A stretch of DNA of 64,000 nt, taken from Aquanectria penicillioides. Taxonomy: Eukaryota > Ascomycota > Sordariomycetes > Hypocreales > Nectriaceae. Position numbers and translations under genes: made by a program. Shown here piece after piece: positions 11,666 to 21,872 of the stretch. Within the stretch, counting starts at the first letter, position 1, and each line of letters starts with the position of its first letter. Where the stretch lies: contig PYIU01000009.1 in the NCBI GenBank assembly GCA_003415625.1, positions 2,170,001 to 2,234,000 on the forward strand. The letters run 5' to 3'. Below the pieces are notes generated by a model. That model was not told where the DNA came from. It made no database searches and saw only the letters and a program-made list of their open reading frames with translations.

Positions 11666-12793
11666 TCACCAGCCATAATCAGACAACGATCCTTCATCCC
11701 AATGAGTCTCGCGAAGGGTCTCTTCATGGTCGCTGTCACCATCACCAGACGGCTTCAGGTGTTTTGGAAACTCCCCTGCCCCAGAAAGGGCGGCAAGGCG
11801 GGTGATGGTCCATTGCATATCGACTGCGAGCTTCATATTTGTAGCCTTTTTGTGCTCGAGCGTAATCTCAAATACTCTCCCATTCATCCCGCGCAGTGAC
11901 GTGGACTCGCACGAGAATTTGGATGGAGTCTCGGGAGAAGCAATAAGCAGTATCTCCTCCGCCTCGTCTCTCGTGATGCTGGCGACCCCCGTTGGGCCTA
12001 TTCGGTTTGTCTGTAACCAGCGAAATGCGACAAGCACTTTGGAGTAGGCTTCATCCATAGGTGCGATTCCAATGCACTTGAACCCGCAGCGGCCCTTCGC
12101 CAATGCTGATGCACTTCGGCGTCGAGGGAGAGCATGTTCCAGTCTTCGTCCAAGCATCCACTATTGCTTCCACAGACTTGTCGTATCTTGTTATCAACTC
12201 CTTCTCTGATCATGAACCGAAAATAGGACGCCATGTTCCAGAGTGCTGTCTGGTTCAATTCGGTCGCGCTGACCTCGCGGGGAACAATGTCGTAGACACC
12301 GGGATTTGGAGCCCGGGTGACCAAACACTTATTTTGGTCTCGGATTAGGCACTGCAATGTGTTAGATGATTGTATTCATAGAGCCCGAAGTAGCTTACAC
12401 TTCGTCTCTCCTCCTGGCTCCCACAATCTGATTCCATGGAATCCATGCTCCTCTGTGATGGTCTGCGTTCGAGAACTAAAATTGTTACTATGAGAATAAA
12501 AGAACGCTTGGGATATTGGTGAGCGTACAAAAATTCAAGAAATATTCGGGGCTTGTGAGAACAATCTGGAAGAGGCCGATACGCTTGCCTACCAGATACC
12601 TGAGCATATCCATGGGCATGAGAAGAAAGCTACAGAGTTGGATACGATTAAACTGCAGCGTATTATCATTCATGGATGCTCTATATTGGATGCGCAAGAT
12701 TCTGCAGTAATCAAGTCTCATTTCAAGCTCCAGTTGTGGAATCTGCAAATCGAAAGGGTTTTCGGATCGAGCACTTGCCAACGGCAAACCCAT
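11666..12793 (-). CDS. fungal HNH-nuclease-family protein, one apparent frameshift
   Basis: Resembles the large fungal family carrying a C-terminal HNH_2-type domain; the cellular role is unknown. Model: exons 12793-12600, 12462-12399 and 12351-11666, introns 137 bp (12463-12599) and 47 bp (12352-12398). The domain begins at the second junction with RDQNKCLVT, followed by APNP and YDIVP, then WNMLSLDAEVHQHW and KGRCGFKCIGI. The reading frame shifts by one base between HQHW and KGRCGF, at about 12091-12105. Adding a single base there makes the three exons sum to 945 nt, exactly 315 codons, so the gene is otherwise open to a natural stop. In the family the position before I(V/F)P is normally His; here it is Asp (YDIVP), so nuclease activity is doubtful. 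Exon 1 is the least certain part. Confidence 0.72.
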
Positions 12794-13434
12794 GTTGAGC
12801 AGAGGTGCCGTGTTTTCCAAGAGACGTGGTGATTCTGATGAAAATGGAATAGAAAATGGGAAAGTTGATCGTGGTAAAATTTGCGAACATATATGCTGTG
12901 CGGGTGTCAATTGAACCACTTGATGTGTTGGAGTATCTCCGAACACTTCAAGCTGCGTTCATGGCAAGGCTAATCAACCCTGATGGAAGGCTCCATGAAA
13001 CTTTGAAAACCCGATCCTTTAGAGAAACCAAGTCAAAAGGAAAATTAACTTCCCTGTTTGGCAAACCATATCTGCGGCAAACTTTCCAGGACATACGTGG
13101 GCGAGACGGTGCCAACACTCAAGCCGCTGATCGGACGTTGCATCTTGAGAAGGACAGAGGAGAATAAACCTTAAATTTAAAAAGAAATTTGAAATAGTAT
13201 TAGTTGTAATTAATTATCACTACTTAGGTTCAATTTATTCTTTATTTCTGATACTAAGTACCACCTTTCCGACCCCGAAGCGTCGGCTCAAATTGAAGCG
13301 AAAGACAGCTCAAATAACTGACCTGTGAGAACTTCCTTGGCTTATTAACTCAAAAGCCTTTTTTGTTTATTTTCCCTTTTACAATTAAATTAATTATAGG
13401 AGTCATAATACTAAATCATGCTACTAATCTCGAG
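12794..13434. other. AT-rich intergenic
   Basis: Separates the HNH-family gene from the Fic relic, which are transcribed away from each other. From about 13150 to 13430 it is strongly AT-rich with runs of A and T. No coding region or recognisable motif is seen. Confidence 0.5.
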
Positions 13435-14369
13435 CGGCGTTCGACGCTATGTAAGCTACCTACCGTCGCGAACCAACGGGGGAAGCTTCTTGAAGAGATC
13501 TACAAGCCCTTCCATCGATTAGAAAAAGATAGCCCGCAATGGAGAGCACTGGTCAAGTCAGGCCGTGTCTGAGAGGACTATCACCAGCCTGGGGATAGTG
13601 TCAAACAAGGTTATGCCAGACTGCAACAGGTAACTACGAGCCCCATCAACATGACGTGATCTAGCCTTTCATCTGATTTAAGAATTCAAGGACAGAATTG
13701 CAGACATTGATTTACTAAAAGAGTTTCTGAAAGTTCCACTCAGAGTCGTTGGCAAACAGCTCGTGACGGCCTACGCTCATCAATCCGTCCAGATCGAAGA
13801 CAACCACCTTGGACGATGTGAAGCTAAAGCGATCAACAACCATCTAAATTCCCGCTTATTGGATAGCATAAATATCCCCGAAATTTCCTCACATTGCATG
13901 AAGAACTTGAAATGTCCTAATGTCACTGCCCTTTTCCCTCCTGCAAGCCGCGCCGAGGTTCTTGAACTACGGAACAACATTATCGCATCGCGTTGGATTT
14001 CCGAAGTTACATTTCTCAGGCACACTTCCTCAGCTTTAGAAGAGAGTGATGTCGTTAACCTCTCGCCTTTGACGATGAAAGATCTGGGGAAGGATGGCTG
14101 TTACACTGGAAATTTCGGACCTAAGGTGAAACTCGGAAACTACTGCGAGATACCGCTCTCTGTGAAGAGCAATCCCATGCGCATTTTCCCCTACCCGATG
14201 GAAGTCCCTACATGCATGCAGTGATTCTTTCAGTGGCAAAAGAAGGTTGATGGTCAGCGAGGCACAAGATGGCAGGCCTGACGAATTCGTCCATCGCTTT
14301 CTCAAAAGCCAATTGGAGACAATCCATGCACTCAATATTGACGAGGATGGGTTCATGAGCAACTGGTGA
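13435..14369 (+). pseudogene. Fic/DOC-family relic lacking the catalytic core
   Basis: Fic proteins transfer AMP or related groups to target hydroxyls using an HPFxDGNGR motif. The remains are in order: an N-terminal part (KLLEEIYKPFHRLEKDSPQW...) interrupted by TGA at 13570; EDYHQPGDSVKQGYARLQQ; an intron-like gap (about 13631-13681, GTAACT donor); then 13682 onward with the Fic-like inhibitory or entry segment AYAHQSVQIEDNHL and the run up to FPYPMEVPTCMQ; then TGA at 14222. After FFQWQKK the frame shifts and the sequence resumes directly with MVSEAQDGRPDEFVHRF up to 14369. In this family the HPFxDGNGR region lies between those two blocks, and no trace of it is present. Two stops, one frame change and a missing segment make this a clear pseudogene. 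Family identity rests on recalled motif order. Confidence 0.7.
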
Positions 14370-14760
14370 AGCTGGTTGTCGCGGCAAAGCTGACTCATTG
14401 ATGCAGAATCAACAATGACGGTGGGACAATGTGCTTGGAATTGGAGATATCGGGACAGTTGGAAGAAGATATGTATAACCTAAAACCCAAAGCCCTCAGA
14501 GTAGTGCATATAGAAGCCCGGAATAAGGTTTAGCCCTGTATGTATTTGCGTCAGTGAAGCCTCGAGTCTCAGCAGAGTTGCAAATGGTCATTCCTTCCCC
14601 AAGACAACTCGTAAACATTGCCTCAGCCACGTGGTTGATGGTGACACTTCGACGCGAAACCAACACAATTTGTTCCCTTCAATCCCCTACAACATCTCCC
14701 CCGTCGCTCACAACCTAACCCTGCTCTTGTCTGACGGAGGACACAATTATCGATACGCAT
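14370..14760. other. intergenic, presumed promoter of the orphan ORF
   Basis: No gene seen. The final 150 bases before 14761 are C/T-rich, as is common in fungal promoters. Confidence 0.4.
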
Positions 14761-15474
14761 ATGGCTACAACACAACTATCGTATTCTTGTCTGGAAAATA
14801 TCAACTTTGCAAAATTGGCCCTCTTCGCAGTCCCTTGCTTTATGGCATATAGCTATGGCACCAGTGGCGGCGGCTACGGTGCATATGGGGGACATGGCTA
14901 CAGCTACTCGACCCTCTCCTCATCCTTTGAATCGGACCAGTCTGATCTCCGCGCAAGGAGGAGCCAGACGGTTTCCAACGCGCAGCGGCGAAATTCTGAT
15001 GGCCTGAGAAACTCGGATAGTTGCGAGCGGCACGCCGCCCAACGGCACAGAGTTGACACTGCAATTTATGGGAGCCTATCGTCTGGGTTGACGATACCCC
15101 TCGTCCCTGGGCAATGCAACCAGTGTTCGAACGGCCGAAGAATTGAACGCTCCAAAAAGAACCAGCAAGCCGTTCGGCATTCTATCAAAGCGCCTCCGAA
15201 TACACCTCAGACGACTACGTACACGGCCTCGCCTACAAGCAAGAAACCACTTTCGCGGGTTAGTCTCGAAAAAGCACCGGCAGAAAGAAGACAACCGCAG
15301 CGTCAGAGTCACGAAAGCATCCGTTCTACTCGTTCCAGGACATTTACGCCTTCTCAACCACCGCGACCATCTCGACCAAGTTCGATTGCACCTGAGCAGA
15401 GGGAGCTGGTGAGACCAACAAGAACCAAGTCAAAGGCTGGTCTTGGGATATGGGGGTGTTTTGGCGGAGAGTAA
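14761..15474 (+). CDS. hypothetical Gly/Tyr-rich, Ser/Arg-rich protein
   Basis: Family not recognised. An uninterrupted frame of 237 codons starts with ATG; a second ATG at 14842 would give a 210-aa protein starting MAYSYGTSGGGYG. The N-terminal part after that Met is rich in Gly, Tyr and Ser (residues about 28-55). The middle is Ser/Arg/Gln-rich and apparently disordered. The C-terminal third is Pro/Arg/Ser-rich and ends in a short hydrophobic GLGIWGCFGGE. There is no catalytic motif. The upstream CT-rich tract and the length of the frame in an AT-richer area favour a real gene, but the low-complexity make-up leaves doubt. It could also have a 5' UTR intron ending at the CTTCGCAG at about 14830. 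Confidence 0.5.
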   Translation: MATTQLSYSCLENINFAKLALFAVPCFMAYSYGTSGGGYGAYGGHGYSYSTLSSSFESDQSDLRARRSQTVSNAQRRNSDGLRNSDSCERHAAQRHRVDTAIYGSLSSGLTIPLVPGQCNQCSNGRRIERSKKNQQAVRHSIKAPPNTPQTTTYTASPTSKKPLSRVSLEKAPAERRQPQRQSHESIRSTRSRTFTPSQPPRPSRPSSIAPEQRELVRPTRTKSKAGLGIWGCFGGE

Positions 15475-18400
15475 TTGTTTCGTTCGGGTGAATGCAAGCA
15501 CTGAGGCGACCAGGAGCAGACGGTTGATGGCTTGGACCTTGCAGATTGTCATGGGATAGGGGCAAGATAATGAGTCGCTGTCGAGAAAGAAGCATTAGAT
15601 GGGGTTGCTACACCTTGCGGAGGAACAAAGCCCCTGGCACAACTGGCTCAGACTTCCTAGAAATAACTTTGATATTTGATTCATTCTCTGGTCCAACCGT
15701 GATGGTCTATCGAATCTGATGGGTGGGCTCCAGTATCCGAGTTGATGACTACACAGACACCATGCTCGATAGGCCAGTGTATCTGCGATTGACGAGAAAT
15801 TGTTGCCGCAAAGGGACTTTGGAAACCATCCAATCAACTTCTATTGAACTTGACCTCTAGGATGCTTTCCTCTCCTATCTCAGGAACGCGGCTTGCATGC
15901 AACCTCAACTCCAGGCAGCCGGTGAGGCCAGCCAGTGACTCAGCCACGCATCCCTATCGTTTCATCAAAAAGGATGTCTATCAACTGCCGTCTCGAATAA
16001 GCAAAGCTCACGACTGGCCCCCAAAATCTGGAACATGACTCTCATGATCAAGATAGAAATCAGTCGAGCCTCCCGGATCTCGTCCCGGTCATCACGCTAC
16101 GCCTTGCCACGCCGTGCCACGCCGAGCCGGCATTCACACGCCACCTGAGGTCCCGAATCGGCATCAGGAATCACAATAACAATCGCCCGACTGAGACAAG
16201 ATGGCCTAGAACACGGGTATCTGGATCAGCCCGGACGAACCAACACCTTCCAAGACCTGCCCATCCATCGTTCACCATCAGGCTGCACAACACCACGGTG
16301 AGATGCCTGCCCGAGGGCACCCTATTGCAACGAGGCTTGCCAGGGGCGCGCGCTCGCCGTGCTTTTGTGCAACATTGGGCATCAGAAATTACACTTTTAA
16401 GATTCTGAATTCTCCTTGACCGCTCTTGACGGTTCGCATCGGAGTCGGCTGAATTGTTTCCTTCTTGTCTTGTTTTCTTTTTCTTTTATGTAAGCTTTCT
16501 TTTTCTGTCTTCCGTCTTCTTTTCTTTTTGTTTGTTTTGCTTTTCTTTCTTTTTTTTTTTTTTGGGCCTCCCTCTCCCCTCCCGCCCCCCCGTCCGGCCT
16601 GCTTCATGTCTGCTCGTTAAACCCGACACGCTGGGCTGGGATGGATGCCCTACGGAACGGGCGTGCGCGTGCCGTCGATCCCCCGCAGGCGGGAGTGGGA
16701 GCGTGGGAGTGTAGTATGCAGAGCTGACAGCACATGTGCTTCGTCTGGACTGGGACCGGGATGAGCGAGGAATTTGGGTTATTCGTACTCAACTGTACGA
16801 ATACGCGATTGTGGAGAGAGTGAGAGAGAGGATGGAGCGGTTCTTGCGGCAATAAAAAAAAATCATTCAACGTTCCGGTGCTGACTCGGGGATCATCCTG
16901 GGTTGAGCTATGTTGTGGGCTATCATCGTTGCGGCAGGCTCCCGGGGGTTGTGTATTTGCGGCTCAATAGAATAGAGACGGGAGAGCGGAGTTGCGTTTG
17001 GGAATGACTTACCGCCTGTTCAACAAACCCCACTCCATGGAACGATAATTAATTTTCCGGCCTTGGGTAACCTGGTGTAAATAGATTGCTGGTGACTTAT
17101 TCCCTCTTCTCTCCCCCAAGTTGTGACGTATGTGGGATGGCTACCGGTATCTTTCAACTCGACGTCTGTCCAGTGACGACACCCTGCTTCTCCCGATACC
17201 ACTCGAGTCTCACTCGCTCGGGGAGCTCGCGCACTAGAGCTCACTCAGACTGAGACTCATGATCGCGGCTGATGGTGTAACCACGCCATCCCCTCCCTGG
17301 CAATTGTATTTCAGGAGGGGCCGCTGCATCACACTACTGTACAAGCACCAGAATCCAGTAGCCGTCTCCGTCCCTCCCTCACGCTGTGATGCCCGGAGCT
17401 TGTGTATCAACGCGTCCATGGATGAAGACCCTTCGCTGCTCTGCGCATCCCGTCCTGGTCCTGGGTGCTACGTACCTATGTAGGTACGTACCGCTTCCCG
17501 GTCGCCCCGCGCTCCACCAACCACACCCCCGTAAACCCCTCCTTTCCCACCAAGCAAAGCCCCTCCCCCTCCTTCCCTTCTACGCGCAGTCCGCCGTTGT
17601 TGGGGCAAGAGCACGCACCGCGAGAGTAGGAACCATCTGCTTCACATCTTCCGTGGTGCAGTGCGGTTTTGTAATTCACAAAGCGCCATCGCAGCCTGGC
17701 CTCGTGAACAACCGTCGCATCCTACGCTCACACCCGACCATAAAGAGACCGCCGTTTGTCGCATCGCAGAGCCCAGCGTCCTTCTATGCGCCGTGGAAAT
17801 GCTTCCCCCCCGCACGCAGATCAACGCCGAAGCTGAAGCAGCAGCATCACAAGGGAGCCCGGCGCCAACAGACATGGACGATGGATCAAGCCCGCCGGTA
17901 TAGCACATGGCACTTAAGCAATCCCCCATGCGCAGCAGGAATGGGCAGACATCATACACCTTCAACAAGGGGCTGCAATCACATCACATGCAGCTTTCAA
18001 CGCAGCATCGTCCGTCTCTTCCCCCTCCCTCTTGGTCGTTTTTGGAGCGCTCCTCTGACTCCGTCGACCAACTTACACCCCCCCGGAAAAAACAATAACG
18101 CTGCCATGGGAGGTATGCATCCCGACCCAGCCGCTACTGACGCATCCCGCAACCTGACCAACCGTTTCCCCCCCTTGCGGTCGGCCTTATTATAGGCTAT
18201 GATACTGCTCAGGTACCGGTACCTCGTGTCAAGCCACACACGCACATAGACAGTCTCTTCCTCTCACTCTTACTCTCCCCCGCCCCTCTCCCTCTGTCGT
18301 CCCAGCCCAGTCATGTGGGTCTCGCCAGAAGGCTCGTCCCGGTCCCCGTGGCCGCTCGGCGGCATCTTGGTGCAAGCATCCCCGGCGGGAGCTAACGTTT

Positions 18401-19217
18401 GCTAGTGTAGTGCCCATTTTGTGGGGAAAAAAGACGTTGGATCATGGATGGGGAGATCCGGTCCGGCTACGACCTTCCGTTGCACTTATATCCTCATGGT
18501 TCCCATCATGACTTGTCATGACAAGGGGGAAACGAAAACGAGAAAGAAAAAAGACACAAATAACGCATCTGGGTCCCTAAAACGCGAAGTTGATCCATTC
18601 AAAATGCACACTATCAGAACGGCCAGCTCACCTCGTGACCCGAGGCTCTTGTACCGCCACGTCCCTCTGTCCCTGTTTAACATTGCGTCTGTCAAATAAC
18701 AGAAAAAAAATTGGCCCGATGCTCAAACAACAGAACCGCCACAAGAGTAGAGCCAGGAAAATAACCGTGTAAATACAGCAAAGGATCCACACCCTCCCCG
18801 AGCTGTCAGACCTAAACGAACTCAAGCTAAGGGTATCTCAATTTCCCGCCAGACTCCCATGTGCAAGCCCGGCACGACCAAAGAAATAGGAGGTAACAAA
18901 ATAAGGAGTAGAAAGAACCAAGAAAGGACAAAGAAGAAGAAGAAAAATACCAAGAATTCCCTAGAAACCGAATAATCAAGTCTCAGGTTCTGTGTCACCA
19001 GGCTGTTGAACTGGCGTTAACCCAATTTAGCTTCCTTTTGACTCCAAGCCCCACAAAATAGACAAGCTGTGTACGCTAAACGCTAAACGCTAAACGCAAA
19101 AGGAATCGAAGCCGACCACCCTCCTAAAGACGTTTAAAGTAATGAACTCCAGCAAAAGACAAAGGGAACCAGACATATGTATACTTCAATCAGAGGAATC
19201 GAAATCAGAATCACAGC
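15475..19217. other. intergenic
   Basis: No supportable gene. It contains a long pyrimidine-rich block (about 16450-16600), short poly-A and AT patches, and one long but unconvincing frame at 17386-18195 with no protein-like features. The stretch from about 18400 to 19217 is A-rich and likely includes the 3' UTR of the minus-strand proline-rich gene. Confidence 0.5.
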
Positions 19218-21872
19218 CTATGCCATCGTCGTCTTGGCATCGCTGCTGTTGGTCAAATGGTGACGCCGGCCGCCGTAAACGCCGAACCCATCGCTTGCCG
19301 CTCGCGATAGCGGTATGGTACCACCCCGAGATGCGTACTGCGAGTTCTCAGTAGTCACCAGCTGGAATGAGTCATCAGTCAAGGCACCCGTGCCGTCCCG
19401 CCACCAATAGTGCAGCACATCGCTCTGCCAGAGCCAAAAGTCTCGGATTTTGAGAGCATTTCTACTCACAAAAGTCGAGTGGAGTAGGTCGGCATTCATA
19501 GGCGATGTTCGAAGCTGCTGCAGGAGCCATCGGTTGATGAAATCGGCCTTTCCGCCGTTTTCATGGTCCAGCATCAACCGCTCAATTGCGTACTCCTTGG
19601 AGGCTAGCTGCATCTTGGTTTTCTTCGCGGGGTCTTCATCAGACAGAGTTGCTGCTGCCTTGAGCGCGCCGAGCGAAGAGAATGGGCCTTCCTTGGTGAC
19701 GACATGCTCGGGCTGTGACAGAAGCACCGGGAACTTGGCGTGGGCCAGACTAGGCTGCCGTTCCTGAATCGCTTCTATCTCCTCCAAGTCCATATCATCA
19801 TATCCATTTTCTGGATACAAAAGATACTCGACTCGGGGAGACATGTGCTTCTGCATGACACCCTTTTCTTCACACAACACCCTGAGACGGTCCACGGCCG
19901 CCTGGAGATCGACGACGTTCTTTTGCATTTCCTGCTTTTGTGACGGGAACTCGGCCAGGAACTCAGCCGCCTCTTCATCTATCGGCTTCGTAGTTGTCCT
20001 ATTCATTTCCGCGTCGTAGTCGTATTGCTCTTTCACAAAGAGCAAGTCGTCGTACTCCTCCTTGGCATTTTCGAGATCCCCAACTGTTGACATGAGTTCC
20101 TCGTATAGAGGATGACGATCCTCGGGTGGACCGTTTGGCGAAATGCCTTTCAGATCGACTGGCATGTTCGTAAAGTAGTTAATCTGATCAGCGTCGGAAT
20201 CGACGTGGACTGGGCGGGGTTGAGGCTTAGTGCGACCCGCACCAAGCAGGCTGAAAAAACGTGTCTCCAGGCTGTTGAGCTCGTACTCCTCCTCTCCTAA
20301 CATGACTTCCATACCCTCATAGTTGGCTTCCAGGAAATGATACTCTGTTCGTAAATTTTGCATGTCGTTGAGCCTTCGTTCGAGGAGGTTAGCTGGCGTA
20401 TGAATGGCGCCCCGTTGGCTGACAAGCATCGGCCTAATGACGCTCATAAAGGCATTATCAGCATCGTCCTTTCTTCGTCTCAAGTCCCTCAACTCCTTCC
20501 GTTGTGCTGCCATTTTGCTCTTAATTTCGTTCAACCTTGCCCTCTTCTCCTTTAGTTGAGTCCATAGCATCTCGATCTCGCCTTCTGAGGAAGCACCAGA
20601 CGTGTCCGATGCGCTCCCATCTTCTCCATCAGCAGCATATGACCCCTCCGATGTCGAACTAGGTTTGAATTCGACTGGAGGTTGCCTGCGAGGGCTCTGG
20701 GTCTTCTCATACTGAGCCACCCATGTAGTGATCTTGTTTATGATGGAAGCTTTACTATCAACCCCCGGTGAACCAAAGGTAGGAGCATCGGGGAGTAAGG
20801 GGGGAAACTGGCGAGCGTTGCGATAAAGAATGGGATCCTCTTCTGATGTGGAGCCAGAGTCTGACGGCACGGTAACTGATGGGCGTGTTCTAGAATATGT
20901 AGACGTGCCAGATGAATGATCATTGGAACGTCTCCGTGCCCTCCCTCTTCGTCGACGTCGAGAGCGATAAGACCTTTCGTCTGATGTAGGAATGCTGGGA
21001 ATCCTGGACAACTTTGCTAGGATTGGAACCGGAGGTGGTATAGGATTGTGCCTTAGAGGTTGTCGCATGAAGTCTCGGTTTCCATCTGGAGATTCGATCG
21101 GAGAACGAGGCGGAGGCGGCGGCGGCGGCGGAGGAGGAGGAGGTGGTGATGGTGATGATGATGATGATGATGAAAGAACTGGGAACATAGCTTCGCTGGC
21201 CCGAGGTGTATCATGATCGGAGCCCGGCGCTGGGGGAGGTGGCGGACGTGGGCGGAGGAGATGAGGTGGAGGCGGCGGAGGCGGCGGATATAGAGAAGGA
21301 CGCGTCGACAATGAAATGGGCCCGTTTGAGACGGCAGGCGGAGGAGGCGGCGGTGGAGGAGGAGGGGGAGGAGGATGCGAGATTCGTTTGCGATCGTGCT
21401 GGTAGTCGGGCGGAGGAGGAAGCATGGAGGTTTTCAGACCCGGGTCCAACATTTGGCCGTGCTTGGGCCCAAAAGGGGGCGGCGGTGGCGGACGCGATAC
21501 GGGAATATCTGGGGTGGTGACACTGCTGGAACGAGCGGACTCGTCGCCCTGGAGGCGCGAGACGTCGCTTTCATGTTCCTCGGTGTCGTCCATGGCGTCG
21601 ACAAGGTGCAAGGGCCACGCATCTCCGACCGAGTCGAAAGCGTGACTGATGCCGTTGACGTGGGCATTGGTACGGGCAGGAGGATTGGCATAGGCATGGG
21701 TATTGGCGGAGGCACGAGAATTCGCATGAGAACGGGCGTGTGCGTTGGCGGCGTGAGCGTCAGCCTGGGAATGAGTGTGAGGCTGGGGCACAGGCACAGG
21801 CACAGTCAATGGACGAGCGAGACCAGGGTGGAGATGATGGATAGCGGAGGCGGTAGAGGTAGCAGCTTCCAT
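19218..21872 (-). CDS. large proline-rich coiled-coil protein, unknown function
   Basis: Single-exon frame of 884 aa from the only ATG near its 5' end (the frame is open further upstream but has no earlier ATG). Order: His/Ala/Asn-rich segment about 25-75; proline-rich region about 127-265 with three runs of 8-14 prolines; a very basic patch about 301-318 (RSRRRRRGRARRRS) that could be a nuclear localisation signal; acidic/Ser-rich linker; coiled coils about 434-540 and 595-670; a conserved-looking C-terminal block about 770-830 (ENGGKADFINRW, FWLWQSDVLHYWW). I do not recognise a named family. The layout (polyproline plus coiled coil) is seen in cytoskeletal and polarity scaffolds, but the FH2 signature of formins is absent. 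The polyproline runs are encoded by GGC/GGA-type triplet repeats on the plus strand. Confidence 0.85.
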   Translation of the reverse strand: MEAATSTASAIHHLHPGLARPLTVPVPVPQPHTHSQADAHAANAHARSHANSRASANTHAYANPPARTNAHVNGISHAFDSVGDAWPLHLVDAMDDTEEHESDVSRLQGDESARSSSVTTPDIPVSRPPPPPPFGPKHGQMLDPGLKTSMLPPPPDYQHDRKRISHPPPPPPPPPPPPPAVSNGPISLSTRPSLYPPPPPPPPHLLRPRPPPPPAPGSDHDTPRASEAMFPVLSSSSSSSPSPPPPPPPPPPPPPRSPIESPDGNRDFMRQPLRHNPIPPPVPILAKLSRIPSIPTSDERSYRSRRRRRGRARRRSNDHSSGTSTYSRTRPSVTVPSDSGSTSEEDPILYRNARQFPPLLPDAPTFGSPGVDSKASIINKITTWVAQYEKTQSPRRQPPVEFKPSSTSEGSYAADGEDGSASDTSGASSEGEIEMLWTQLKEKRARLNEIKSKMAAQRKELRDLRRRKDDADNAFMSVIRPMLVSQRGAIHTPANLLERRLNDMQNLRTEYHFLEANYEGMEVMLGEEEYELNSLETRFFSLLGAGRTKPQPRPVHVDSDADQINYFTNMPVDLKGISPNGPPEDRHPLYEELMSTVGDLENAKEEYDDLLFVKEQYDYDAEMNRTTTKPIDEEAAEFLAEFPSQKQEMQKNVVDLQAAVDRLRVLCEEKGVMQKHMSPRVEYLLYPENGYDDMDLEEIEAIQERQPSLAHAKFPVLLSQPEHVVTKEGPFSSLGALKAAATLSDEDPAKKTKMQLASKEYAIERLMLDHENGGKADFINRWLLQQLRTSPMNADLLHSTFVSRNALKIRDFWLWQSDVLHYWWRDGTGALTDDSFQLVTTENSQYASRGGTIPLSRAASDGFGVYGGRRHHLTNSSDAKTTMA

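Noticed and set aside
17386..18195. 270-codon plus-strand ORF as a gene
   Set aside because: The composition is low-complexity and frame-independent, overlapping frames are equally open, and there is no motif or splice context.
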